Source: Rhizophlyctis rosea (taxonomy: Eukaryota; Chytridiomycota; Chytridiomycetes; Rhizophlyctidales; Rhizophlyctidaceae). From it: a DNA stretch of 64,000 bases. The notes below the pieces were generated by a model, which did no database searches, was not told the origin of the DNA, and saw only the letters and a list, made by a program, of their open reading frames with translations. Below, piece after piece: positions 41,202-53,080 of the stretch. Every line of letters begins with the position of its first letter. The first letter of the stretch is position 1. The stretch is taken from NCBI GenBank assembly GCA_027596075.1, contig JADGJC010000143.1, positions 35,636 to 99,635 of the forward strand. The letters are read 5' to 3'. The position numbers were made by a program, and so were the translations under genes.

Positions 41202-44200
41202 ATGAGCTCGCACATAGGTACGCGGGTCCCCCAAGCTTGTGTTGTGCAATTGGGCAAACCTACTATTCGCGCCCCGTCCCGTACGCAGACGCTAATATCA
41301 TTCATAACTCCACACAAAACCAGACACAAGGAAACGTAAACCATCCCTCGACACCGCCTCTTCCCACTCTGCAACACTCCACCAACCCTCCCTCCGGTCA
41401 TTCATATCAACCTCCTCTTCCTCCGCGTCCTCGTCGACTTCCTCCACTCCGCGGCCAGAAACTTCACCCACACACAAACGTCAGCGTAGTAATACCGCCA
41501 GCAACAGCAGCGCGATGTTACAGAACAGTAGTTTCGTCGGGGGTGTGGGGGCTAAGGGGAAGAGTCCTGTGGTTGGGTTGGCGGGTGTGGGGGTGGGTGG
41601 GGTGGGGAGACCGGCTTCGGCGCCGGTGAAGAAGTTGGTGATCAAGGGGTTTAAAGGTTGGTTTCGCATCTCTGATCATAATGGGATTGGGTGTTATCGA
41701 TCTGATTCCGGTGAACCCTCATCCAGTCAAGCCGAAACTCCCTGAGAACTACGAGGCAGATACGTGGGAAAAGCTGAAACGCGCAGTGCATGCCATTCAT
41801 GACAGTCGGCCAGTGCCGGACAGTTTGGAGGAGTTGTATAATGTGAGTTTGAGACTGTGATGCGGGATGCGATAGTTTCGATGACACTCCTTCAACATAT
41901 AAGAATTACATCTGACATCCTCCCACCGTTCACTTACATAGGCCTGCGAAAACCTCTGTCACCACAAAAAGGCCGACACCCTTTATGTGAAACTGAAGGA
42001 TGTCTGCGATCGGCATGTCAAACATGAGTTGACGCGGCTAAAGTGAGTGGCGGATCGTGGTTCAATACATGGGTGTGTACGGGACGGACAGAAGTAAACA
42101 AACATTGGACCCAAAGTTACCCAAATGACTGATCAATTGGAAATTCATACATACAGAGAGAGCGTGAACACACCAGGCGGATCGATCCTACAATCAGTCA
42201 ACACATGTTGGACCAACCATTGTCGACAGATGGTAATTGGGCCTCTTTGATCTTTTTCGTGTGGTTTCCTTGATTACTGATTCTGTCTCTGACAAATGCC
42301 TAGATCATGATCCGCAGTATCTTCCTTTATCTAGACCGCACTTACGTCCTACAGACGGCCGGGTTAAGATCATTATGGGATATGGGGTTGGACCTGTTCC
42401 GGACGAACATTATGGATGATGCCGGGGTTCGGCAGGCGACTGTGGCGGGGATTTTGGAGGAGGTGGAGAAGGAGAGGTGTGTTGGAATAGTTCTTGCAGA
42501 AATTGGGTGTGGGAGGTGTCTCTGGGAGGAGGATCTGGATGAGTTTTTGGACTCGCAGTCGGGAGATCATCCTGCCGAAGAGATCCTGATTGAAAACTCG
42601 TAACCACAGAAACGGCGACCAAATCCCCCTATCAACCCTCCGAACCCTTATCCGAATGTTCCTCGACCTCTCCATCTACATCACGGCGTTTGAGCAGCCC
42701 TTCCGCGCCGCTACCGAAAACTATTACCGGGCAGAGTCGGAGCGGATGGTCGCGGATTTGGAGGTTTTGTCGGGGAGTGAGGCGGGGAGGGGTGTTGCGC
42801 GGTATATGGGGCATGTGGAAGGGCGGTTGAGGGAGGAGACGGAACGGTGTGGTGGGGTTGGGGGGTATGTGGATGTAGGGAGTCGGAAGGGGGTTGTCGG
42901 GATTTTGGAGGGGGAGATGGTTAGGAGGGTTGTTGGGGTTTTGTTGGAGAAAGGTGGGTTTTCGCTATTTGGTGGGAGTGCTTTGGCGTGATCAAGGTTC
43001 GAATTTTTGCTGGTAGCTGATGTAATGCAACAGGTTTCGATCCCCTGATGGAAGAACACCGCATCGAAGACCTATCTCGAATGTACAACCTCTTCGGCCG
43101 CGTCCAAGCCCGCGACGACCTCCGAAAGAAGTTCTCCGAATACATTCGCGTATGTCCAAACGTCTTTGCATGTCGTTTCGTCGCCCCCCGTTTGCCCCCT
43201 CCCTAACATCCCTCCCCAACCCCACCAGAAAACTGGCCTAACTCACGTCCAAGACCCCTCCCGCGACGCCCAAATGGTCGACTCCCTCCTCACATTCAAA
43301 TCCCGGTGCGACGAAGTGCTTGCGAAATCGTTCCAGAACAGCGAAGCGTTCACGCACGCGTTGAAGGAGAGCTTTGAAGCGTTTATTAATCGGAGGCAGA
43401 ATAAGCCTGCGGAGTTGATTGCGAAGTTTGTTGATGCGAAGTTGAGGTTGGGGAAGGGTGTTACGGAGGAGGAGGTTGAGAGGGGGTTGGATAGTGTTTT
43501 GGTTTTGTTTAGGTTTATTCAGGGTGAGTGGTTTCTTTGTATTTCTGAGGTTATGTTGCGGCAGGGCATTGTGCTTTTCGAGCTGGTTGAGTCAAGCGAC
43601 AGTGATTGGTGCGGTGGGCCTTACACGCAACTCCCCATTTGTTTAGGCAAGGACGTGTTTGAAGCGTTCTACAAGAAAGATTTGGCGAAGCGGTTGTTGT
43701 TGGGGAAGAGTGCCAGTGTTGATTCGGAGAAGAGTATGTTGTCGAAGTTGAAGTCTGGTGAGTTGAGATCTCGTTTCGCATGGTCACCTTGTTTTTGTGG
43801 AGTTCTTGCGACAAGGAAGGGCAGCACACGACAATGCACTAAGCAATGTCTTTTTGGCATCTATAGAATGTGGTGCTGGGTTCACGTCAAAGTTGGAGGG
43901 GATGTTTAAGGATATGGAGGTTTCTAAGGATGTTATGGGGAGTTTTCGGGAGGTGGGTGTTGTCCATGTTTTGGGTTTCCGGTCTTTGATGTTTATTTCC
44001 ATGGATGTAATGTTGAAATTCTTTTGTTTCTTCAATCCGCCATAGTCAACGCGATATATGGAACGGTTGGGTCCTGTGGAGTTGAGCGTGAACGTGTTGA
44101 CGGCAGGGTATTGGCCAAGTTATCCGCCTGCGGAGGTGACGTTGCCGGTTGAGGTGGGTTTGTCTTGTGTGGTGCGATTGGCCGATTTCCCTTTCGGCGC

Positions 44201-44981
44201 AGCCAATGCATCCATACAACTCTCCACCCATCTAACAACCCACACACAACACAAACAGCTAGCAATGGCCCTGGACGTCTTCCGCGAATTCTACTTGCAA
44301 AAACACAGCGGCCGCCGCCTAACATGGCAACACTCCCTGGGCCAATGCGTATTGAAATCCACCTTCCCCAAAGGCCGCAAAGAACTCTCCGTCTCCCTGT
44401 TCCAAACGCTCGTCCTCCTCCTCTTCAACACTCACACCTCATTGACATACACCCAAATCCAGCAGCAGACCAATGTCGAAGCCTCAGAGTTGACTCGCAC
44501 GCTGCAGTCCTTGGCTTGTGGGAAAATAAGGATACTGAAAAAGACGCCAATGTCGAAGGAAGTGGATGAAGATGATGTGTTCAGTGTGAATGAAGGGTTT
44601 GAGAACCCGTTGACGCGGATTAAAGTGAATAGTATCCAGATGAAGGAGACAGAGGGGGAGCAGAAGGAGACAGAGGAGCGGGTATTTGCAGATCGACAGT
44701 ATCAGGTTGATGCGGCGATCGTTAGGATTATGAAGATGAGGAAGAGAGTTAGTCATCAGCAGTTGTTGGGGGAGTTGTTTGAGGTTTTGAGGTTTGCTAT
44801 TAAGGTGAGTTCTTGCGTCCATTTTGGCATTGACTTGTGAATGTGTTTTCTGAAATGGGTCTCTTTTACGTTGTGTGAATGATAGGCATCTGATTTGAAA
44901 AAGCGGATTGAGAGTTTGATTGATCGGGAGTATTTGGAGAGGGATGCGAAGGATACGGGTGTTTATGTTTATCTGGCTTGA
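41202..44981 (+). CDS. CUL4: Cullin-4
   Basis: Scaffold of CRL4 ubiquitin ligases: the N-terminal cullin repeats bind the DDB1 adaptor and the C-terminus binds the RING protein Rbx1. Fourteen exons: 41202-41217, 41324-41656, 41727-41842, 41942-42042, 42157-42232, 42304-42476, 42610-42953, 43034-43149, 43229-43523, 43647-43757, 43867-43952, 44046-44153, 44259-44804 and 44886-44981, summing to 838 residues. CUL4-type stretches are [50 protein letters not shown] [47 protein letters not shown] and [10 protein letters not shown]. The neddylation motif IVRIMKMRK gives K784 as acceptor. The first exon is only 16 nt (MSSHI) and splices to TRKRKPSLD; that cluster and THKRQRS look like nuclear signals. 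Confidence 0.97.
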
Positions 44982-46118
44982 GCAAGGGGCCTGTGTGGGC
45001 GGATGTTGCATTGTTCCCATTTTATGTACATAATTTTTCCTTTATACTCCCATGTGACATTTTCACTCGAACTATCATTGTGTTGTTGTTTGTTTTTGTG
45101 GTGTGCAATTTTGTCCGCAATAGGTTTCTTGTTCGATAGAGTTTACAGCCCGATGGATGTTGGGGAGACCCTTTTTGAGTTTTTTGCTCTTTTGGTTGAG
45201 CATGTGTGCATTGTGGATCGATGAATCCAGGACCCTGGTGTAGTTGAGCCCGTGGCGTCTCTAAGCCATCTGTGCCACCAACTTCATCAGTTCTTCCATC
45301 AGTGGAAAAGACGGGTGCAAGCCACGCGTGACACGAGAAACAAAGAGGGTGTGACGGTTGTGTTCCTTATTGTGTGAGACACGTCATACGATGGAAAGGC
45401 GCTCGTTGTACAAAGCCAAGGACATGAAGACATGAAGTTGACAGTGGGAACTGGGAACAGGGTGACGGAGGTGCACGTGGAGAGTGAATTGATGATTGGG
45501 AAATGGGAAATTGGATTGGAATTGAGGCTTGCCTCAACAGTGCGAGCAGTGGGAAGTTAGAATGACTGGGACAGTAAACAAACAAGAGCCAGTGATCGGA
45601 ACGCTGATGGGTGTGCGAACATGAATTCCTTCTGAAATTACCGCATGCTCAGATGCTCATTTGCACCCACACATTTTTCCCTCTCTTTCCCAACCCAAAA
45701 TTCTCTTATTGCCTGGCAGCGCGGGGAGGTGGGTGTGCAATCTTCAGTCCTCATGAACCAAAGGGCATCTCCAACTGGATATCTGCATTGTCGGGCGTCA
45801 GTCGCGGCGAATACTTTATAGGTAGGTTGGAAATGACTGGTAGGGTGTGGGTTCAATGAAAGTGGAGCGGAGAGGTAGTGCACATTCGCAGCCAGGTTGT
45901 GCGAAGTCCCTTCAGCGCAACGTTGTGACGGCGAGGCTTGGAGCAGGGACTCGCATAAGGCTCAAGAGTTCACTGCGTAGTTTGCGCATTGCGCATTGCG
46001 GGGAATGGAAGGCAACGTCGTCTTCACATTGTTTATTTACATTCCACCCCCCCCCCCCCCCCAATCATTGCAGGACAACACACAACCCAACAAAACAGAG
46101 AAAAGTCTTACATCAAAA
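44982..46118. other. Intergenic, no gene seen
   Basis: 3' flank of cullin-4 and 5' flank of the CxxC/His gene, including a 16-base C run near 46048. Confidence 0.5.
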
Positions 46119-48140
46119 ATGACGATGGACGATTACCGCCTCTTGGCGGATATGAGCAGTCGGTCGGCTTGTCCCCGCTGCGAAGGTAGGAGGACGGGTC
46201 GTTTGTCCCCCACTTGCAATCCAGACACCTAACCATTGCTGCATGATTGCACATATTTCAGGTTTTGGATTCTCTCATTTCACATCAGACAAACACGACA
46301 AACCTCCAAAAGTGCGATGCAAACGATGTACGCCGTGCAAAGTGTGTGAGGGGTCGGGCGTTACGATTGGGATTGAGGGATGTGCGGGGTGTCAAGGTGA
46401 GGCAGAGGGAGACGGTGTTTTGAGTTGACCGTCCTTTAGCGGGAGGGCCATGATATGACTTCTTACTGGAACGATGAATGCTGACTGTTTTTTGTTCCTG
46501 CAGCCAAAGGGTTCATACATCCTGCGGATAAGGCGGTGAAAGCACATCCGCCGCATCGGTGTGAGCAGTGTGTAGAGTGTAAAGGTGGGTTGGGAGGGGT
46601 TTTGAAGGGCGGGTGGGCTTGGCTACAGGGTGGGGAGGCGTGGAGGACAATGCTTGCAAAGTCGGGTGGAGAGGTGTTTACGTGACTCAAATACTTATGA
46701 TTGAAACACCAACAGATTGCCACGGCGAAGGCGTCCAAAAAATCCGCGCAAAAAAATCTCAGCAATCACAACAACAATCGCATCAACCCACCCTCATCAA
46801 CACCCCAATCACCTCGCCCTCCCGCAGCTCTCGTCCAACAACCCAAAACCCCTCCACAAATCGCTCCTCCTCCGTCCCATCCCAACAATTCATGAACCAA
46901 CAACCCCTCATCTCCCTACCCTCTTCCTCACACACCCCATCAACACCAACAACACCCTCAACACCCTACCCCCTCCAAATGCACCCCTACGCCGCCATGC
47001 AAATGCAAATGCAAATGCAACAACTCCAACTACAAAACGGAATGATGCCGCCACCCCCCAACGGAATGCTGATGATGTCACCCATGATGATGCCCCCACA
47101 GGGCTACATACCTCCCAACGGTATGATACCCCCGCAAGGCGTCACGCATCCGACTTACCCAATGTACTGGCCACCATCAACCGCCACCGGCCGACCCGTC
47201 GTGCACGCGAGCATGATGCATCCTCATATGTTGGGCGGATTGATGGGTCAGGGTGGTGTGGTGCCTGCTGCGAGTGGGGCGGGGAGGAGTGAGGGTGGGA
47301 AGAGGAGGGGAGGTGGGACGGTGTTGGATGAGATTAGTAAACGGACGATGTGTCCGCGGTGTGAGGGGTATGGGTGGAGGCATGACAGTAGTGGGAAGCA
47401 TGATAAGAAGAAGAATGAGAAGTGTAAGCTTTGTGCGGGGTGTAAGGCGTGTCAGGGGAGTGGGACGGTGGCGGGGAAGAGGGCTTGTAGTGCTTGTCAG
47501 AGTGAGTATGAGTTATATTTTCTTGTCGCCTGGGACCTCGTCTAATCCCGTGTTTCGTACAACAGCAAAAGGCTTCCTCCACGCCTCCACGGACCGCCCG
47601 CACGACGCACCCCAACACCTGCGCTGTTTCTTCTGCAAAGACTGTCCATCCTGCAAAGGTCTCGGCATCGAGGACGCACCACTCCAAACCCCAACATCCC
47701 CACCAACATCCCCGCAACGCACGCCCACCAGCCCACCCCTCGTACCCCGCCAAGGAGCACTAAGACGCGGATCCGGGTACGGTGGTAGCGGAGCCTCAAG
47801 TCCGCGCAGCATCCAGAGCTGGCATAGTGCGAGTTCATTTGGAAGTGGGAGTAGTGGTGGTAGTGGTGGGGGTGGGGGGCATTCGACGAGGCAAGAGGTT
47901 CCGATGTCGCCGCCGTTGAATGCTACTAGTGCGAGTGGCAGGCAGAGGAGTAGTAGTATGGGAGCTGGAGTTAGGAGGCAGCCTGGACATGGAGGAGGGA
48001 GGGTAGGGGTTCCGAGTATATTGAGTGGGACGCCGAGTGTTAGTACTAGTGGGAGTGGGAGTGGGAGTAGTGGGAGTGGGGAGAGGGAAAAGAGTGGGAG
48101 GAGGAGTGATGTTGAGACTGGGGGGCGGTGGAGGGGATGA
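46119..48140 (+). CDS. Protein with two tandem CxxCxGxG/His zinc-binding modules
   Basis: 547 residues from exons 46119-46185, 46262-46396, 46504-46584, 46716-47501 and 47566-48140. Two modules of about 85 residues are clear copies. Module A starts CPRCEGFGFSHFTSDKHDK and runs through CKRCTPCKVCEGSG, CAGCQAKGFIHP and RCEQCVECKDCHGEG. Module B starts CPRCEGYGWRHDSSGKHDK and runs through CKLCAGCKACQGSG, CSACQTKGFLHA and RCFFCKDCPSCKGLG. Each holds about ten Cys and four His at matching places. The CxxCxGxG spacing recalls the DnaJ/HSP40 zinc centre, but the full order with KHDK and KGF(I/L)H differs. The linker is Gln/Pro/Met-rich and the tail Ser/Gly-rich with basic patches. I associate such modules with uncharacterised chytrid proteins (memory, unchecked). 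A role in binding protein or nucleic acid is possible; none is shown. Confidence 0.88.
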
Positions 48141-48970
48141 AGGATGTACCTCTTTTTGTTTGATGCGGGGGTGAGGAGGATGAAGCGAGTGGGGAACTTT
48201 GGAAACAATAGCTTTTGGAGGTGCGGTTTTCTATGGTTTTGAGTAAATGTTGGGGGGTTCTGGTGAAGGATAGGGAAGGCAGAGGCAGAAAAAAAAGTCA
48301 CTGAGTAATAATGGGGTCGAGGTGGGGTGGTTATTTGTTTTGTTTGTAAGTTTTTGAATAGAATGGGTTTCTCATGAAAGGCAAAAACGTGTGTTATACG
48401 AATGGAATCGCAGAAGTATGGTGATGTGTGATTGCTCGGATGGGGTCCACTCCGTCATGAGAGTTTTGACCGTGTTACATCTTCTTCTTGAAGGTACCGC
48501 GAAGATACGGGGATGCCGATGTTCTTTGTGATTGGATCTTTTGGTCTGAAGTGAGTTTCGTGGGATTGGCGGAGGGAAGGGGGCCGCGGGTCGGTGGGGG
48601 CTTTGAAAGATGTGCTGCGGTGGCGCGAGAATGATCGGATCACCGATATATGCAGAAGCGTGGCTTGTGGGCGAAGCAATGCGCTTTGATGATGCGACAG
48701 TTTCGTGGGAACGTGGTTCTTATATTGAAATGAGGAGGGAAAGAAAGCGAGTGGGAGACACAGTTCATTCCTTGCATTATTGATGTCATCACCTGTCATC
48801 AGGTGTGTCATTCATTTGTCTCTATCACACGACACTGGGAAGCTTTTGCGGCTGTGCGGTGCAGTTCAGGGTGCTTCGTGTTGCTTGACCGCCCGGCGCA
48901 CTAAGCATTAGTACTGCGCCATTCAGACAACGGGCGGTGCAATCGTGCAATGCACCATCTGAAACGTGGC
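48141..48970. other. Intergenic, no gene seen
   Basis: 3' flank of the CxxC/His gene leading to the TATA box of L2. Confidence 0.5.
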
Positions 48971-48978
48971 TATAAATA
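48971..48978 (+). promoter_or_regulatory. TATA box of locus L2
   Basis: Perfect TATAAATA followed by a pyrimidine-rich stretch and, 126 bp on, the ATG at 49097 that opens about 34 codons to a GTAGGG donor. Confidence 0.5.
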
Positions 48979-49439
48979 GAGGGGGAAGGGTTTCCCATCA
49001 CGTCGCTTGTTCCCATCTCCCTGAAAGTCAAACCCTCTTCCTCTTCCCATACTTCCCTCTTGTAACGACACCCTTCCCTCTCATCTCGCATACCCAATGA
49101 CTTCTTTGATACTGCCTTTCCCACACTCTCTTTACGCCTTCCCACATTGTTGCTCAGCATACACTCCTTCGCGTTACCTGCCAGGCAAGGTAGGGTATTC
49201 TCCGCAACTCACGGTGGGAACTTGCTCCTTTTTGGGTTTGGACGGCTATAAAGTGGTGGTGTTAGTAAAGGCGCACTCTTATAGTGAGAGATGTGCTTCG
49301 TCTTCTGCTTCTGCATTAAGTAAAACGTACTGACGCACAATACGGAAGTTTTTGGTTTTCGGTTCAGGTACTCGTCTTTCCCTCCACTGGTTCGCCCGTT
49401 TTCGTTCAGGGGAAACTATGATGCCACGACTCTTGGTCC

Positions 49440-49760
49440 CACGCACCTCCAAGCCCAAACATGATGAGGTGACGCTTCTCTTCCTTTCTTCGCCGCCGCA
49501 CCCTCAAGATCCAAACCTAAGGGGTGCTCCTCGCTTTCAGGTCTGCTCGCTTTCCTTCCAACCGGCAAGACATTTTTCTCGTCCACCTCCAAGGCCAATC
49601 TATATGAGGTGACGGTCTTCTGCTTCGCGACGCAACCCCCAAGATCCAGCAGGACGGGGTGCGCAATATCAGTCGCCCGCTTCCCTCCAAGGTCAAATAA
49701 CATGAGGTGAAGGTCCCTCCCCGCACGTTCCTTAAGATCAAGCGTGAAGGGATCTCAAGC
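49440..49760. repeat. Degenerate six-unit array related to 25085-25360
   Basis: Six units with the core CTCCAAGATCCAAnnnnnnGGGGT or variants start near 49444, 49500, 49582, 49633, 49681 and 49727. CTCCAAG and ACCCTCAAGATCCAAAC versions match the 25.1-kb array unit. Spacing is irregular (46-82 bp). Confidence 0.7.
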
Positions 49761-50078
49761 TCGGTCACTTTTCGTAGTCTTCGTCGTTCAAGCCGATCAC
49801 CACCAAATCACCACCACACTACCTGCCACTTCGACCACACAGCATGAGTACTAACCCTCTCTGTTGCATCCTTTTCCTAGTTTCAGTCGTTCGTTCTGCG
49901 GTCCTATTAGGTTGGGTAGATCCGAACTCAAATCCGTTTCCACAAGCCCAATTCGGATCGCAAATCGGTGAGTCTAGCTGTTGTCATATTCAGAACCTTA
50001 TCCGTTGTTCTTTGACTCCTAATCCGTGGATAACTTCCTTTCTTTTTGTTCGTCTTGTGTGTTCAGCCCACACGCCCA

Positions 50079-50162
50079 ATACACCCAATACGCCCAATAC
50101 GCCCAATTCCCAATGCGCAATGCCCAGCGCCCAATACGCCCAACGTCCAACGTCCAACGCCT
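50079..50162. repeat. CCCAATACG-type short tandem repeat
   Basis: Degenerate 8-10-bp units of CGCCCAATAC and related words, inside L2. Confidence 0.8.
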
Positions 50163-50260
50163 TCACCTTCCACCCTTCACAACGCCAATCCACCTTCCCA
50201 CCGTACTCCCACCAGTACTCTCACCTTACCCTCCGCTTCGTCCATACCGTTCACTTCATA

Positions 50261-50424
50261 CCGTCTCGTTCATAACCGCCTCGTTCATAACCGCCTCGTT
50301 CATAACCGCCTCGTTCATAACCGTCCCGTTCATAACCGTCCCGTTCATAACCGTCCCGTTCATAACCGTCCCGTTCCTAACCGTCCCGTTCATAATCGTC
50401 CCGTTCATAACCGTCTCGTTCGCC
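50261..50424. repeat. 15-bp minisatellite, 11 units
   Basis: Units of CCG(C/T)C(T/C)CGTTCATAA start every 15 bp from 50261 with very few changes. Because 15 is a multiple of three, two frames stay open through it (FITVP or RLVHN repeats); neither looks like a known repeat protein. Confidence 0.95.
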
Positions 50425-50584
50425 TCACAACCTCTCGTTCACATCTTTCATATCTTTCACAACTCTGATCACTAGAAACCCTAAAAAAGAATTCGTTCAG
50501 ATCTTCGTTCACATTTTCGGAAAAACCCAAACCCCCACAAAACAAAAATAAAAGAGAAAGACCCTTAGCGTAGTGACTTCACAT

Positions 50585-50675
50585 CTACCAACCTCAAAAC
50601 CAACCTCAAAACCAACCTCAAAAACCAACCTCAAAAACCAACCTCAAAAACCAACCTCAAAAACCAACCTCAGCA
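50585..50675. repeat. 13-14-bp minisatellite, about 7 units
   Basis: Tandem ACCAACCTCAAAA units, the first ones 13 bp and later ones 14 bp. Confidence 0.95.
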
Positions 50676-50742
50676 ATCTCGACTTTCCCAATCTTTTCCC
50701 AACCCTTTCCCAACTTCCTCACCAAATCCCAACTCTCCATTT

Positions 50743-50812
50743 CGTACGTCTCGAAAGATGGCGCGATGGCAGAACCCGGTCGACACGTACGTCTCGAAAG
50801 ATGGCGCGATGA
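50743..50812. repeat. 26-bp direct repeat, 43-bp period
   Basis: CGTACGTCTCGAAAGATGGC followed by GCGATG occurs at 50743 and again at 50786. It covers the start of the short coding-like exon of L2. Confidence 0.9.
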
Positions 50813-51070
50813 ATCAAATCAATCCCGCACACTTGTCAACCGCGGACGAAAGGCTGGGGCTGGCAACTGCGTCCTTCGGGACCCGCTCGGTACCAGGTGA
50901 GCTTAACTTCGATTGTGTCGGCAAACTATTTTGATTACGTGGTGGTTTGTGGTGATCGGTCGCATTGAGGCAAGTGTATCTTTTTTTAACGTGCTCTCTG
51001 TTTGCTACCTTTGCTTCTCCGTCTTCTTTTCTTCCGTGCCAACCACGCAGCTTCAAGTCGTCGGCGGTAG
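50758..51070 (+). CDS. Possible small two-exon protein within L2
   Basis: Tentative. ATG 50758 opens 139 nt to a GTGAGC donor (50896/50897). Splicing to the CACGCAG acceptor (51050) gives a 52-residue product ending in SSRRR. It starts MARWQNPVDTYVSKDG and contains STADERLGLATAS. L3 encodes STAEDRLDLATAS just after its own 3' splice site (52321-52359); most of the DNA changes between the two are silent or conservative, and both end at GGTACCAG with a GTGAG donor. That pattern suggests protein-level constraint. Known function: none. It could be an exon of a longer, unrecognised gene or of a mobile element. Confidence 0.3.
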
Positions 51071-51593
51071 GGTAGTGACGGAGAGTAACTCGTGATATAG
51101 ACTACTTTTGTATTGTACTGAATACACGAGTTTTGATTCCCAGTGTTCTTTTTGAAAAGATCAGTATATCCGTTTCTGCATCATCTTGATTGTCCAGTCT
51201 TTATCAGAGTACGTGTCCGCCATTTTACAGATATAACGGTAAGCTGATCGTCAAATATTAGGAGCAATAAACAACTTTGTTGCACATGTAAATAAACAAA
51301 GACATTGTTTACATGACCCGTTCATTATATGTTCATTCCATTCATCATGATTTCCATTCCCTTCCATCTTCCCGAATTGCTCTCCAAGCTGATAGTGACG
51401 GGGCCCACGGTAGTGACGTGAAGTGATGGCATCTCAGATATACGCATTCATGGCCGCCTTCGTATCAGCTGCTAGATAACAGTTCGACCGGAGGTACCAT
51501 GACATGGTTTCATGCGTTGATGGGCGTGCATGAGCCTTGAGGCTGTGCATAGGGTCATGGGTGTTTAGAGTTGGATTGATTAGGTGAAACCTG
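51071..51593. other. Spacer between L2 and L3
   Basis: AT-rich 3' flank, no gene or repeat seen. Confidence 0.4.
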
Positions 51594-52400
51594 ATGTGGA
51601 CGTCATATGACGCAAGATACGAAACGACAGGGATTACCGTCCCCCTGCCGCGCATCACTTGTATTCTCCCCGTCCCAATTCTTCCTCCTATCGATTCTTC
51701 TCAAGTTCGATCGCAGGGTCGTTTTTTTTGCGTCCTCCAATTCTTTCAGAGTACCACCACCACCACTACCACCACACACATGACCATATGAACACCAACT
51801 CGTCTCTCCGCTCGAGTACTAACCTTTCCGTTCCCCCTGCTCCATGCAGATTCAGTCGTTCGTTCTGCGGTCCTGTTAGGCTTCGGGTGGACTAAATCCT
51901 TGACATCCATTCAGGAATCCCGACACGCTCGACCGCCAAAACCGCCAACAACTCAAATTGAACCATCGTCTCACTCTTCATCACGCTAATCAATGGCCCC
52001 ACCCTGTCGTCTACCCAACTGTGCTCACAATGGCTCGTTCACATCATAACGCGCTGATCCTTCTACGGTCCATCAATGCCCCTTCGTTCATTTCACATCC
52101 TCCACCTCACAACCCATCAGTCATAAAAATAGAAGAACCCTCAGTGTAGCAATCTTCCTCGTCCCCTATCCCCATCAAAACTGCCATCGTGCGACCAAAC
52201 CCATCAGTCAGTCATATCATCTCTACTTCATATCCGGTGACGGAAGTAACCCATTCCTGCCTCCTTCTTTTCCCCAACCCCTCACGGGGCCATCAGATAA
52301 TCATCCTGCTCGACCTTTCAGTCAACCGCAGAAGATAGGTTGGATCTGGCAACTGCGTCCCGTGTTTTGGGACTTTCTCGGTACCAGGTGAGTTCAACTT
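51594..52400 (+). mobile_element. Repeat-family locus L3
   Basis: Shares with L2 a TACTAAC branch point (51817-51823), a CAG acceptor 32 nt later (51855), and the exon start TCGTTCGTTCTGCGGTCCTG, identical to L2 except one base over 25. It also shares a segment after a TTTCAG acceptor (52320) encoding STAEDRLDLATAS, ending GGTACCAG|GTGAG (donor at 52388). It lacks the CTCCAAGATC array and the minisatellites of L2. No complete protein-coding gene found. Confidence 0.4.
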
Positions 52401-52980
52401 CCACTTTGCTGATGGTTTGGCTGAGTGGTTATGTTGTTGTTGTGGTGGTGGCGGTGGTCGCGTGCGGCATCAGTTCAGGTAAGTGGACGACCACCTATTT
52501 TGATGGTGTTTACTTGGCGGTCTTTCTTCTGCTCTTTTCGATTGCTTGGAGATGCATTTGGAAGGCGTTGGTTGGTCCTGAAGACTCGTGACGACGCAAT
52601 CAGTTTCAATGTTGGGGACGCACGTAGCTTTCGGAGATCAATCATATTCAATCTTAATGGTGATGGATGAAGTTGATTCATGTTGTACTTTTCGCCAGCC
52701 GTTGTGAGGCTTATTATTCAAAGATTCATCGCAATCGTCGTCGCTCCTGCCGCTCATTCCTTCATACTAGACACCATCAACGCCTTCTTGCCGTTGGTTC
52801 TGCCATCCTTTGTGGTACCTATCGGTGCAAGAACCATGTAAATCACAACCGAGTAGTCGAAAGGCCGTCGTTCATCCGGTTCAACTTTCAGTGTCTTTGG
52901 CGTGCAAGTGGTTTTGTGGCGATTTCGGGGTTCTGCTCTCTCCATGCTAAGTTGACCTACTAAAAAGAATCAATCTGGCC
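52401..52980. other. Spacer between L3 and tRNA-Gly
   Basis: No supported gene; short frames only. Confidence 0.4.
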
Positions 52981-52985
52981 AAAAA
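52981..52985 (-). terminator. RNA polymerase III terminator of tRNA-Gly
   Basis: T5 in the minus-strand transcript directly after the discriminator base. Confidence 0.8.
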
Positions 52986-53080
52986 TGCAACGACCGGGAT
53001 TCGAACCCGGGCCGCTTGCTTACGCCGACCGGATTCCGGTACTTGGAAGGCAAGCATGTTAACCACTACACTATCGTTGC
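52986..53080 (-). tRNA. tRNA-Gly (TCC) with intron
   Basis: The minus strand gives acceptor GCAACGA/TCGTTGC plus A, D arm GTGTAGTGGTTAACAT, anticodon stem CTTGC/GCAAG with loop CTTCCA...A (anticodon TCC), and T arm CCCGGGTTCGAATCCCGG. An intron of about 23 nt sits one base 3' of the anticodon. Confidence 0.96.

Larger units (their letters stand above)
48971..51070 (+). mobile_element. Repeat-rich locus L2 (family with L1 and L3)
   Basis: In order: TATAAATA (48971-48978) with a pyrimidine-rich leader; six degenerate CTCCAAGATC units (49440-49760); TACTAAC (49849-49855) and a CAG 3' splice site 31 nt later (49886); the exon-like TCGTTCGTTCTGCGGTCCTA; a GTGAGT donor near 49967; a second acceptor near 50066; three different minisatellites (50079-50680); and a short coding-like stretch with donor at 50896. 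The same landmarks occur in L1 (24139-26440), and most non-repeat landmarks in L3. The mobile-element label is inference. Confidence 0.4.

Noticed and set aside
50026..50475. Repeat protein encoded by the 15-bp minisatellite
   Set aside because: Two frames are open merely because 15 is a multiple of three; neither has a start in good context or a recognisable repeat fold.
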